Source: Combretum micranthum (Eukaryota > Streptophyta > Magnoliopsida > Myrtales > Combretaceae). Taken from it: a stretch of DNA of 64,000 nt. The stretch's first letter is position 1; the number at the start of each line of letters is the position of its first letter. Positions 1 through 12,300 of this stretch are shown one piece after another. The notes beneath the pieces are model-generated. The model was not told the origin of the DNA. It ran no database searches and saw only the letters and a list, made by a program, of their open reading frames with translations. The stretch is taken from contig JAMXBD010001099.1 of the NCBI GenBank assembly GCA_024138025.1, positions 372,001 through 436,000 on the forward strand, read 5' to 3'. A program made the translations under genes and the position numbers.

Positions 1-14
1 TTAGGATAGGTGCA

Positions 15-960
15 CTACATAGCTTTTCTTTTAAACAACAAAGTGCTTTCAACTTTCTTACTCCACTGAAACTTCCCCTTCTTCAAGCAGTCAGTCAAAG
101 GAGCTACAATAGTGCTAAAGTGCCTAATAAATCTCTTGTAAAAGCTAGCCAACTTAAGGAAACTTTGTAATTCAATGACTGTTGTTGGAATAGGCCATTC
201 TCTGATTGCCTTCACGTTCTCTTCATCTACTTGAATCCTATCACTATTAATTACAGAGTCGAGAAATAGCAACTTCCTAGACATGAAGATGCACTTCTTC
301 ATGTTTACATAAAGCTTACTCTTCTTCAGAACTGTTAGCATGTCTCTCAAATGTTCAACATGCTCTTTCTCTGATTTACTATATACTAGGATATCATCTA
401 AGTAAACCACAACAAAATAACTAATAAAAAGTTTTAATACTTGGTTCATGACATGCATGAAAGTGCTTAGTGCGTTGCTTAGGCCAAAAGGTATGACTAG
501 CCACTAATAAAGCCCTTCTTTGGTTTTGAATGTTGTCTTCCACTCATCTCCTGGTCTGATCTTGATTTGGTGATAGTCGCTTCTCAGATCAATCTTTAAG
601 AATACCACAGCTCCACTCAATCGGTCAAGCATATCCTCCAGTTTGGGAATCGAGAACTTATGCCTAATAGTAATTTTGTTAATGGCCCTATTGTCTACAC
701 TCATAAGCCAACTTCAATATTTCTTTAGAGTTAGCAATGCAAGTACAACACATGAACTCATGCTCTCTCTAATGAATCCTTTTTGGAGCAACACCTATAC
801 TTTCTCCTATAACACTTCTGTCTCCTTTAGACTTATCTTGTAATGTGGAAGATTTCAACAAACTCACACCATAAATTAAGTCAATGTGGAGTTGTATGTC
901 CCTCATAGGAGGTAAACCATTTGGTAAGTCATTAGGTAACACTTTGCTAAATTCATCCAT
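15..960 (-). pseudogene. gypsy reverse transcriptase fragment
   Basis: Three minus-strand pieces in order make up one RT. Bases 769-960 hold the linker that precedes RT (LPNGLPPMRDIQ). Bases 504-704 hold the N-terminal palm with [10 protein letters not shown] and [15 protein letters not shown]. Bases 15-458 hold the catalytic box ([14 protein letters not shown]) and the thumb ([17 protein letters not shown]). The YLDD catalytic aspartates are intact, but frames change between the blocks and GFS-type and other residues are altered. RT would copy the element's RNA into cDNA. Non-functional remnant. Confidence 0.88.
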
Positions 961-1599
961 AATCCCTTGATACTGTCTGGCACCTCTTCAGTCTTCTCCT
1001 CTTATCAACTATCATCACTTTTTCATAGTCAATGCATGTATATTTGGGACTCCCTCGTAGCATCCTTTATCTCCTTCTCTGACTGTGTAATTGTAACGAA
1101 GGAACATCGCTCTTTTGAAGGTTTGGAATGACTCGCTAATTTAAAGGCAGGAGAGTGAACTTCACTCCATCTTTTCCAATCTGTACACATTCTCCCTACC
1201 CACATGCTGGCATTGACATCGTACTACCAAGGTTCCTAAATAATAGATGACAGGCATCCATTTCCACTACATCGGAATACATCTCATCCTAATATTTGCT
1301 AATGGAGAAGGGCACTTTGTAGTGTTCTTTAGCCTCAATCTTTTATGCGACCTTAATCTACCCAAAGGAATATAGGTTAAGATGCTTTTCAATCAGTAAT
1401 TGCAATTAGCACAACTTCCCTGCCATGATGTTCTTAAAACTACCACCGTCTACTATTAACTCAAATATAACTAATGCTGCTAAGTTTTCTCCTCCCACTT
1501 CGATGCCAGCATCAACTTCCTAATCACGTAAGCCTGCTCATCATCTTTGTCTTCATCCTCATAGTCTTCATCATCCCCATTAGGTTCACAATGAATTTT

Positions 1600-2790
1600 A
1601 CCCTCTCCATCTCTCTCAACTATGTTTATGTTAATTCCTCTTCTATTGGGGCACTCGTTAGATCGATGTCCTAGCTGGTTATAATGATAACACTTCCTTA
1701 ATATTGGCTTTGCATGGGGATTGTTCTATTTTGGCATGTCCTTTTTCCTACCTATTGCTTTATCTTTCTTCTTATCATTAACTCCTCCTTATATCTTCGA
1801 GGTGGTCTTACCCTTCTCAACCACAAATCCACTCGAACTTTTAGCCATAAATCTCCTACTACTACCATCAAACCAACTTCTCTTCTCTTGCAACATCAAT
1901 TCTACTTTAAGAGCCATGTTCTTAACCTCATTCGAATTTCATAGTACATGAACTCTGGTTTTATCCCGAGTCAATAGTTTTTACCCATCCAGGTATCTAG
2001 CCACCTAGTGACCCTCACTTTACCTCAGGTCATTCCTCTCTATTGGCTGCATGAACCTGTAGTATATTTATGGTCCTATGCCTTTGGCGGCACTATTGAT
2101 ATTGCTGAAAGAGGTTTTGCTCATAATCGAGAGGTAGGAAATCCCACTACAAAAACTATTTCATCCTATATCAGGTTCTCACTGGTTATCTACCTTCATG
2201 GTATCTCCTGTTCTGGAGCCTCTCCCACTAGGCCAATGTATCCCCTTTCAACTAGTATGCCACCAACTTCACCTTCCTTTCCTTGGGGATCTCCATATAT
2301 TCGAATAACCTATCAATTTCAACTATCCAATCAAGGAAATCTTCAATGTTTAAGTTCCCATTAAAACTAGGAATATTAAACTTAAGCTTGAATTCTTTGC
2401 CGTTTCCAAAGTCAGAACCATAATTGTTTCTCTTGCGTCTACCACTTCTAACCATCTCTTCTACATGATTGTTCCTCTTCAAACAACATCATCTTCCTCA
2501 TTAGAATCATCTTCATACATTTGTAACCCATGATTTGCAGCTACGAGTTTGACAATAGAATCGCCACGCACATGCTCTACCTTTAGTTGCATCCTATCAC
2601 CATTCTTGTCTCTGTTGGCAATGGATCCTATCACATTGAAACGCTCGATCAGCTTCTCAAAGTGCTGTTTAAAATACTAAAATCTCTTATCCATGTTATC
2701 CAACATCACCCTTTAAGCTGCACTTCGGTCTAAGCAACATCCAAAACATGATCGCCACCTGAACTGTTGTCTCCTAACATCAATGCAAGA
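1600..2790 (-). pseudogene. gypsy Gag fragment with damaged zinc knuckle
   Basis: Minus-strand bases 2252-2482 encode KFNIPSFNGNLNIEDFLDW followed by DRLFEYMEIPKERKVKLVAY, the start of a retrotransposon Gag (capsid) domain. An upstream frame near 2500-2790 contains RDKNGDRMQLKVEHVRGD. Further downstream, around 1645-1692, KCYHYNQLGHRSNEC is a CCHC knuckle whose second cysteine has become tyrosine. Gag would form the particle and bind RNA. The frame is broken at several points. Confidence 0.75.
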
Positions 2791-2796
2791 ATTTCC

Positions 2797-2809
2797 TGCT
2801 CTGATACCA
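2797..2809 (-). other. Primer binding site, initiator-Met tRNA type
   Basis: On the minus strand this reads TGGTATCAGAGCA, the usual plant initiator-Met PBS. It lies three bases from the presumed 5' LTR edge at 2813 and just upstream of the Gag remnant, which fixes the orientation of the element. Confidence 0.8.
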
Positions 2810-2812
2810 AGC

Positions 2813-3330
2813 TGATGCAACGAGTAAATTAACAAATGAGATCAATCAATGATTAATCTTAGAAACTAAAATGAAATTGAGGAAAATCTTTACTCAATGA
2901 ATACTAGAATATTATTATGTGATAAAAGTTGTTTCTGTAATAAGAAAAGGATGGTTATGAATCATCTCTAAAGAAATCCCTAAGTGTCCAAAATAGAAAA
3001 ATTGGAACTAAAACTTCGAGGATCATTTTGGACCTTAAACGAAGGTTTTTGGGTTTGAAAACTATTTCGTTGCAAGATTTATAGATCTTTAAAAGCGCTT
3101 CACGTGCATATAAAATAGTAAGAAAATAAAGTTGTATGCTAAAAGTTATGGCTTCTAGAATATAAGCTACGTATTAATTTCTTCTTGAGGTTTTTGGATT
3201 TGTCTAATTTATTCAGGAACTGGCTCGCAATCTCCTCTATGTAAGATTTATACTGCTTATAGAGTATGGTGAACGGTGTTTTAGTTGACTTAAAATTGCC
3301 ATCAATTAACGACCCGAGGCTTCACATTGG
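2813..3330 (-). repeat. 5' LTR of the left gypsy element (outer end unresolved)
   Basis: The LTR edge next to the PBS is at 2813 (minus-strand end ...GCATCA). A TATA-like CTATAAA on the minus strand (3078-3084) sits where an LTR promoter would be. The other LTR lies outside the window, so neither target duplication nor LTR length can be confirmed; the right coordinate is only a guess. Confidence 0.45.
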
Positions 3331-3895
3331 CATGGGTTAATGGAATTAACTTGAGAACACATCAAACATGTTTAAAACCATGTGAACACATGCTTTAATC
3401 TCCTGGTCATATCTTTCAAGGGGAATGCTTCTATCCTTATTCACGAAAAAATTATTGCTAATCACATCATTCTAACTGGTTTGTCAAGCACAGTACTTGA
3501 TTAGTTGATTTATATTTTCCTCGTCATCCATTCGTGAGCCAGGTTTTCCTTTTGAAGCATTTATGGTCCAATCAAAATTTCAACTATTATTATTAATAAG
3601 ATAAAGCCTACGAAGATGTTGGTTTAAGTAATATATAATGACAAAAATGCATTTCGTATCCATGTAGTCAGCATTGTTAATAGTTGGAAACTCTTGATGC
3701 AGTTGCTCCAACATTCTGGCATCCACATAGGTAGCTATTGACTAAGTGGAAGCTAAATCAAGCTGATTGTTGCTCCATTGAGGTCTCAACATGATCAATA
3801 GTAAGGGTTCTAGATTGTGATGTGGATTGTGGGTCTTTGTTATATCAATGATCAAGTGTTTATGAAAAAGCAAAAGGAAAAGAGATTATCTAAGG
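3330..3895 (-). pseudogene. Unrecognised broken reading frame, possibly Tat-type gag
   Basis: The minus strand carries a stretch of about 75 codons near 3480-3720 with coding character (LEQLHQEFPTINNADYMD, later ASKGKPGSRMDDEENINQL) and only a couple of stops. I do not recognise the protein. It directly follows the PBS-like tract at 3893-3919, so a broken gag of that element is the simplest reading. Confidence 0.25.
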
Positions 3896-4311
3896 TTTTC
3901 CCCAAAACAGGGTCAAAAATGTTGCAAATGCTGATCTTTCCGATAGAATTAGGCCCTTATAATCACAAAAAATGGTTAGTGGAATGCATGAGAGTTGTTT
4001 GGTGTGGCCACTTCGAAGTTTAAGTGAGTCAGTGTGTCACTTAGAAGATTCAAAGATAAATACCAGAGGGAGCATTGATTGGACAGAAGAGACTCTACCT
4101 CTCCCTTGTGGAGGGAAAGGCTATTTATAGTTCATGGACATATCAAAATGAAGCCGACTGAATCTTTTTTGTGAGAGCATATCTTATTTTGGTTGCTGAC
4201 CTTGCATCAATGTGAAGGATTCATCTAGTACCCAAGGTAAAGGAACTACTATTGCATGGAATGTGGAAGAATTGGTAATGTCCCTCCCTCTTCCCCCCCC
4301 CCCCCCCAACA
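3893..4311 (-). repeat. Candidate Tat-clade LTR with degenerate PBS-like tract
   Basis: The minus strand reads from a putative LTR start at 4311 (TGTT followed by a 15-G run), through a TATA box CTATAAATAG (4121-4130), a leader containing GACTCACTTAAACTTCGAAG, to an end near 3920 (GCAACA). It is followed by TTTTTGACCCTGTTTTGGGG, which looks like a mutated form of the TTTGGCGCC-type PBS of Tat/Athila elements. No second LTR is seen and clade assignment rests on resemblance only. Confidence 0.35.
4293..4307. repeat. 15-bp poly-C run
   Basis: An uninterrupted run of 15 C, followed at once by C-rich sequence. It coincides with the putative start of the LTR-like segment and is a likely place for length errors. 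Confidence 0.9.
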
Positions 4312-5906
4312 CGCCACCCCCCAGGGGTCCCATATCGAGACAAAGATTTTATGTTGATTGTACAAAATTATCTCATCAATGAGCTCAAGACCTATCTGAG
4401 CTGAGCTAGTCATGGAAGTTGTCGAGGTCGAGGTGAGTACTAGGTAGAGCCTCTTATAGATCAGGATTTGAGGTGTTTTCTAGTAAATATCCTTCTCGAG
4501 CTAGTTTAATTGATGGTCTTCTAGGGCTTTCTTAAGTGCTTTGACTCATATCGGATGGTAAGCTATATGTTAGCCTATATTCTACCGTCAATAATCATTA
4601 TTGCATTTAAAGGGCAATCTCAAGAATAAACTCTAAAATTTTCATATCCACATGAGAGGTGGTTGTCACCTACAATGCATTTTAATCATACATATATCCC
4701 CCATCTTTTATGGCATTTTAGGTTAATCTATAAGTGAAACATAGTAATTATTTTTCTCCTGGAAATTTATATTCATGTATGATGGGTAAAATTGATAGTA
4801 CATAGAGTTGCTAGTATAGTGATACAAGGAGTTGTAATTAATTTATTAGAATTTTCTTGCTCCCATAGTGGAATCAACCTGCTTATCTTTCTACACTTAA
4901 AATGATAATAGCAATTAATGAAATAGGTATTTTAATAATCCTATCATGAGTGTGTATAATTTTAAGTCATTCAATAGCAAATGACATTGTGGTCTAGCGG
5001 CATCTCTCTTGATCCCTCATATGAGAGGTCTCATAATAACTTATAAGGCTAGTCCCATGGTATAATTGGTAGGTTATAGAATCTTCCTGAGTTTATGGAA
5101 TAAAAAAATTACCTTCCCTTAGTTTTTTTCCCTTCTCTTTTAAACATATTTCTATATTTATCCATAAAAGTCTACCGAAGATCAATTTACTAATGAAGAT
5201 GAGGACAAGTTAGTAAGTTTAGATATATACTTGATTTAGGTTTGCTAATAGCCTATCTTTTACTCAGTGCATGAGTATTTACTTTTCTCCACAAAGTGAA
5301 TGTACTTTATTTGTGCAATAGTTATTCTATTGCCGTCAAATTAGTAATTGCATTTTCTTCACTTGACTGTACAAGTAGCCAATCCTTATCCCTTTTTAAC
5401 ATATTTTATCATATCTAGTCGTAAGACCTTAACCCATCATGAATTAGAAAGTGATATATTAATTCTAATATATTAGGATCGATTATTAATATCATTAAGC
5501 GCAACCAATTGGCAATATAAAATCACATGAAGTGTTTGTAATTTAAATTCTTGTCAATCTAATCTCAAAACTTTGATATTTAGAGATCTAATGCTTTTCC
5601 TTATTTAGTTTTAATTTGGTGTCTCTGTTTTTACATTGTTTTTTCTTTTTCATTTTAATATTTGTATATTAATTTTATTGCATTTTAGAGTTCATACTTT
5701 AATTTTAACACATTTTAGTGTCTATTCATTGATTAATTGAGGAAAAGTTCATTTTTAGTCTTTGACATTTTAGTGTATTTCTATATGAGTCATAAACCGC
5801 ATCTTTAACATTTGTAAATTTTATTTTTAAAAGCAAACTTTTATTAATGCAGTTACATTTTTCCATAAAATTTTGATATGTGGAGTGTTTTGATTAGTTC
5901 AAAATG
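4312..5906. other. AT-rich spacer without recognisable gene
   Basis: I see no coding frame with domain signal and no clear transposon ends. It may hold old, unrecognisable repeat sequence. Confidence 0.6.
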
Positions 5907-8900
5907 TGTAGTATCCAAAATTTTGCCCAACCTAAGTTATGAATATTATAATTAAACAATACAATAAGCAGTTGATTTTTGAATTTTAATTTAAATTTAA
6001 GTTAGAAATTAAATACAGATAGTTTAATTAAATGAATCAAGTAAACCATAGGTAATAATTGGGTAAATTGACATAATCATATTAGTAAACAGATTTAACT
6101 AAAATTAGAAATTTCAAATACCTTAATTACCTATTTCAATGAATCGAATTACTCAATTCCTTTCAACCCTTAAATTGAACTCAATTTCTTAAGTTCAATC
6201 ACTTAAACCCCTGCATATCTAGTTATTTATGTTTAAATTTCAATTCCTTAATCCCTAGAAAATTCTAAATCCAAATACTTGATCATAAATATTAATTCCT
6301 AAGTCCTAAATTCCCTTATCTCTTTCTAATCATTTCAAATTCCGAAAGCCCATCATCTAAGAAGCCCAACCCAATCTTAAGCTTAAGCCCAAGATTAAAT
6401 ATAATTTCTTTAGAGAGCCCTAATCCCTCATCCCTTCATTTACTTTTCTTTTCACTTCTAGTTACCCTTCTCTTTCTCCAAGTCTCTCTTCATTTCTCTC
6501 TTCAACACTTCCAAATTTCAACTCAAAAACTTTATCAATAACCATAGACATAGGATCTTAGGTGAAATTGAAGATAAAAAACAGGATTGAAGTTGGAAAC
6601 TTAGCTTAAAGAAGCTCCATTGAACTCAAGAAGTAGTAGTAATGAAGATTTTATTGCTTATGTTTGTTAAACAAGTAAGTTAATTGATTTCTTTAAATTG
6701 ATTATTATGAATATATGATTTTAATGAAATTAGAGTTAAATGGATGTAAAAGTTTTATAATATTGATAAATTAAAGATATATAAACATATATATTGAAAT
6801 AAAAATATGTATATGCATGTGTATTCTAAGTGTTTGAAGAAATGTTTTGAGAAAATATGGTAAAGTGATGTGCATGAAAGTGCTATAGAATCAAGAATAT
6901 GAGTTAGTATGATGATTTTGAGATGCTTTTGTTGGAATCAAGATGTAATTGATTACCTAAGTAAGTTAGAATTTGGAAGTTGGAAAAATAATTAATGTTA
7001 AAAACTAGCATAGAGCATTCATCACAGGCATGATTATTCCCATTACAACTTTAGATTTTAAACTTTAAAGATGGTCATAGGGATGATGAATTTTGAATTT
7101 TGTGTTGTAAAATTAAGATGATAACAAATATGATGCATCCCGCGATGACGATCACAAGTGTTATCAAGAGCGTGATCACCTCTGTTTCTTTTTATGTGCA
7201 ATTTAAGCCACCTTCATCACAGGTATAATATTACACATGATGAGTATCACGACTTCTATAATGGGCATGATTCATCCCTAATTTAAAAAAAATAAAAATA
7301 ACAAAGCAAATAAATAATAAATAATATAAATTGGTACTTGTATAATTAGGAATGAGTTAAGTTTATACTTATATTAAATGTATTTTGAATTATAGAGTGT
7401 ATTAATAGACATAATAACCAATTAGATTTGGCATTGGTTTTAAATATAAAATGGACTTTGTTAATATATCTAAGTTTAACTTGACTTAATGGACTTTATT
7501 GAGCTAAATTGAACTTAATTGATTAAATCTATTCAACTTGGCTAAATTAAGTTAATATAGACTTATTAACTAATATGGGCATAGTAAATTCTTTAGAGAC
7601 TAACAAGTTGTATTTGTTCATTTGTCTAACTAGTGAACTCTTATAAGACCATAATAACTTGTAAATAACTTGGATATAATATAATTGCAAAAAGTTAGCG
7701 TAACGCTCCATAACTTCGTCTACTGAGATACTATCCGCATTGGCCATAGGCCGCATAGTTTATCTTTTGGTGCCAGTACTTCCTAAGAGGTCACCCATTA
7801 TGTGATTGCTCTGGAGTTTTGACGAACTTTAAAGCATTACACCAAAAGGCATTACACCAAAAGGCGCCTCGATGATTAAGGTTCCACCATCTATGTTTGA
7901 GGGGAATCACAGTTAGACTAGACCATGAATAATAAGAGGAGTGTGTCGTTTCAAATGGATGTTTGCTAAAAAAAATGAGTATTTCACATAAATTGATAAT
8001 TTATTTAATTACTTATATAAATTGATTTCTTGAATAGATACATGATAACTTCTAACTTACCCTTAGACCTATCTTTTGTTTATTCATAGTACAAATAATA
8101 TACTGAGTACGTAGTAACTTATGTGTTGCGTATTAAGATGGGCACCCTAAATTTATTAATATTTAAAGACAACTTAATAATTGGTTGATGATTGTGCATG
8201 GTTGTTTAATCCAGTCAAAGGAGCGACAACGTTGCTAGGCAATGCCAGCACGATAGTTAGGTGCTCAAACTATCCTCTATCATTGTTAATGATTACTCAT
8301 AGGTGGCTTAGCAGATAGCTAATAAGGGAAACAATGTTAAGATAGTATTTACTTATGCTAAGCGAGAAGCAGCATTGTTTAGTTAACGTTTATGAGACCG
8401 GTTAAACTAAATGATATTATAGATTAAGATAAAATAAAGATGTGTAAGGACTGTGAATCCTAAACAAAGCTATTATTGTAGATGTTCTTATAAGAGATAC
8501 AAGTATTCATGCTACTTATATCAACTATATAAGCAAGTATTGCTACTCAAAACCCCCATATTCCCATGCTGAGTTGCCAAAGAGTGAGTACCCCATTGTT
8601 GTTTTGCTATTCTTTAATTAAATATAAATTCGTAAATGATGTATTGCTTTTAGAATAAGTACGTATGCCCATCTTGTGTGTGTTTAAGTTACTGTCGTAT
8701 TGAGCTTTGGCTCATTTTCCTTTTCAGGTGTTGATTTAGATGTTGTTAAATAATTTATGTATAGGGCGACTTTAAAGGAATTTGTTGATGAGTGAAGCAA
8801 ATAGAATTGTTGCATTTGATTTATTTTGTCTTAGATCTTGTTTTTATCTTTTGAACTTGTATTTCTTTAAGGGTCTATTTGTGGAGCCTATGGTTTGTAA

Positions 8901-9205
8901 CTAATTTTTCAAGCATTATTTTGCCATCATGATATAAGGTACTCTTTATTTTGATTTAGCTAGTGTATAGTTTTATTAGTAAATGTTGGTTTACTTATGA
9001 GAGTAGCTTTTGAAATATATTCTTAAGAGTTAATTTTACCACTGCAAAACTAGTTGTTTCTAGAATCTAACTATATGATTTCATCAGTTAAAGTTGGTTA
9101 GCAAATGGTCATGATAAATAAGTCTTTTAGGTTAGTCTTAACATATAACGAATAAATGTTATACGTGGCGGCTAGGCACGTCTTAACCCTAATTGGGGCA
9201 TAACA
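5907..9205 (+). repeat. Tekay/Del-like LTR, plus orientation
   Basis: It begins TGTAGTATCCAAAATTTTGC, closely resembling the start of the confirmed solo LTR at 31052, and ends GGGGCATAACA. About 510 bp before its end it carries the block ATTGAGCTTTGGCTCATTTT, shared with the other large LTRs here. Flanking 5-mers (aaatg / tgcct) do not match, so it is not a clean solo LTR. Seven bases after its end comes TGGTGTTAGAGTC, which differs from the Met PBS by transitions, so it could be a 5' LTR whose interior was lost. Internally, 7010-7270 holds degenerate repeats of the CATCACAGGCATGAT type. Confidence 0.6.
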
Positions 9206-9378
9206 TGCCTTGTGGTGTTAGAGTCAACAATTATCCACTCCACCTTTGTTCTTAGATTAGCCTCCTGAATGGCGTTTAATAGACTTGGGAGCTTTGCATA
9301 TGATTCCCCCCAATTGCCATACACATACTCAATAGCCTTAGGCTTTACCTCATGAATTCTCTTAAGATGGACCATGTA
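9206..9378 (-). pseudogene. Mutator-like (MULE) transposase fragment, middle part
   Basis: The minus strand encodes KAIEYVYGNWGESYAKLP then LLNAIQEANLRTKVEW. This matches the conserved segment that in plant MULE transposases lies between the DNA-binding N-terminus and the DDE catalytic domain. It is the direct continuation of the N-terminal piece at 13520-14620, from which it is separated by a 4.1-kb solo LTR. The catalytic domain is not found nearby; the fragment stops at the LTR ending at 9205. Confidence 0.75.
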
Positions 9379-9383
9379 CCTAA

Positions 9384-12300
9384 TGTCATGCCCCAAAGGG
9401 TACCCTAAACGTGGCAGTCCACCACATATGGTATTAAAACTTAAGAGTGACTTCCTGAAGTCATACGAAAGTTTTCAACACCATATGTAAGGCGTCTATC
9501 ACAACAATAGGAGACACTAGTGGGATGTATAGGTTGAGATAGTAAATACAACATACAAGAATCTAAATAATCATCTAATTTATCATTGATAAAATATAAT
9601 CCTTACATCATCTCAAGGGTTTTTCCTCTATGATTCTCCAACAATCATAATATCAACTTAATCTTTCTCACAATAAAATAATGTTAACACCAAGAAATAT
9701 TAAAGGATAATTAACCTATAATCCTCAAAAGATTTTTCCAGAAGCTTTTCTAAGACATCTTCCCACTCTAGCGTATGAAGTCCTCGAGCATAAAAGATAT
9801 AGTCCTGTTACAATAAAGGTCTATCGGAGTATAAGCATAACTAGCTTAGTGAGAATATTTGTAAATCAATGTACTTGTATAAATAATTTCAAACAAGTTA
9901 TTAAACAAGCATATGAATGCATCAAGCAAGTGATCAAGCAATACATATGATCTACCGAAAATCATATGTTTGAATGGATTTACCCCTCCATTACGGGTTA
10001 GGTGTTCCGGGCTGTTTAAAAACCCAACTTAAAATCCAACTCATATAGTTTATTTCAGGCTCCTACTAGCCATCACAAAATAGTTCTTTCAGGCTCCTAT
10101 CGCCCATCTTGCAGATTTCTAGCTACTGCACACCCGGCTACTAAACTCTTGTCTCATCGAGAATAGCAGCTCATGCAATGAAACTAACTACGTGATATGC
10201 ATGAATCGATTAATATAATTCGCAGTATATGTTTATAGTAATTTAAAGGTGATCACAGAATTTTTGCACTCACTCCAACAGAATAACAGTAAAACATAAG
10301 TTAATTAACAACGACTCATGCCTCGGTATGCTTAACATTCTTTTAGCCAATATTATCATACAAAATTCATTTTCATCTTTTTCTACTTCTAGTGCCTTTA
10401 GCTACAAGCACAACCAAGTACGAAAAAGGTAGGAAATAAACTCACTTGGCCATGAGGATCTATCTTTTTTATGGATGAGTCGATCGGTAAATCCACTAAT
10501 CAAAATAATCCTCCGGGTATGAATACTCCTCCTCGGAATTACTTAATCAAGAAGAATACCCATAAGGAATATTTCTTATTGATTCTATGGTACTTATCAA
10601 AAACTATGTCACAAGATCGTCAAAATTCGCATAGAAGGTAATTCCAACTTAAAATGGTTATACCTTGGTCATTTTAACTCGGAATTGTGCTTATAATATA
10701 TCATTTTCTACCTACTCGAAAAGATCTATCCATTTCTAAGGTTATTTTTGTCATAAAAAGCCATTTGGGTTGGAAAATACTACGGTACAGAATAGTTACT
10801 AATTTATAGTTCACAAAATATGATTTTTTCCAAACTTTACTTTACTCAAAAATCCTTAAGCAAAATATATCAATATATTTATAGTTGAAAATCTTTTGAA
10901 CATATATTTATACTCATATTGTATGCATGATTTTTGTAGTGTTATCTCAATATTGATATTTCATAAACAATTTGTCTTTAAGGATTTAAAAGACAAGACT
11001 TTTGAAAATTTCTCCTTTTTTGAATTGTTAGAAGGAAAACAAAAATATATTTGAGTTGTTATGAGTAAATGTTTTATTATTATTTCATTTTCTTACTTTT
11101 CAAAAGTAAATTCATTTTCAAAAATTTTGGTTCTTTAAGTTATCTACCAACTTTATTTCTAGTGATTGAAAATAAGCTTTTCAAAATATTTTTTAAGTTT
11201 CAAATATTTGAAGTTGTGTTAAATGTATGTTTTCCTTATATTTTTAATTATTTCTCTTCTTTAGAAAATAGATATACCTTTAAAACTTTACTTCTTTGGC
11301 AAATTTTATTTTTTTCTAAGTTGGTTTTCAAAATAGTGAGTTGACTTTATCTTAGTTTGAAAACTTGTTTTATTCTTAATATTTGTCAAGTGATAGAATA
11401 ATTCTTTTAGACAAGTCTATAAGAAAAGCTTTCTTGATAAAAAATTGTTAACATTAGAACTTAGTAAAACTTCATTTTAATTTTGAAAAGATATAACAAT
11501 TATAAAATTCAAGTTTTGAAGATGCTTTCATAGTATGTGATTTTCAAAGTCTAAAATGAACCTATTAAAAGATTTAGTTGAGTTCAAGTCTTTAGTTCAA
11601 GACTTAAAATTCTTATCTTGATGGAGTATTTTTAAAAGAAATGAGTTCCTTTTATTATTTTAAAGAAACCTTCATTACTAATTCTTCTAAAATTTATGAT
11701 TAGCTTATCCTTTAAAAAGAGTTTATAAAAAAAAAAAGAAAAATTAAATCTTTTGTTGAAAACTCCTTTTGTTAAGAAATCTCGTTTACTTTTCTTTATT
11801 TAAGAAAAAAACCCATTTTTATTTTTATTTAAGACAATAACATTCTTAATCATGCATGAATATGATTATGTAGTAATGTAAAAGTAAAGATAAAACATAA
11901 TGAGATAGAAAGAAATACTTGTAAGTAAATAAACATAAATAAATAGTCAAGCATTGGGAGCCTTAGCTTCGTCAAGGTATCCCGGTCATGTATTGGAAGC
12001 CTTAGCTTCATCAAGGCAACCCGGGACTAAGAATGGACTAGTCCCAAAAGAAAAAAAAAATTGTTTTGACTTGATATGGACAAGTCTAAGACTAAAAAGA
12101 CTAGTCTTAATAAATTGCGTAAAACAAGTAAATAAATAAATTGCAAGACTTGAAAGTAAATAAATAACAAATGAGCTTATATGCTCTAAATAAATATATA
12201 TACGTAGTATACATAATATTATATAAGTTAGATTAGAGCAAAAATAATAACAATAATAACAACAACATAATAACATAATGTAAAATAGGAACATGAACAA

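Larger units (their letters stand above)
1..2811 (-). mobile_element. Degenerate Ty3/gypsy retrotransposon interior, cut by window edge
   Basis: Read on the minus strand this runs PBS, Gag, zinc knuckle, protease/linker and reverse transcriptase, then leaves the window at base 1, so RNase H, integrase and the 3' LTR are missing here. Several frames carry recognisable blocks separated by stops and shifts. Order and motifs are those of a Ty3/gypsy element, and the RT and Gag wording resembles plant chromoviruses; I would guess the Galadriel/Reina side rather than Tekay, but that is from memory of family consensus. It cannot be autonomous as it stands. Confidence 0.85.

Noticed and set aside
2008..2364. 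118-aa plus-strand frame
   Set aside because: It is antisense to the Gag fragment at 2252-2482 (-) and has no domain.
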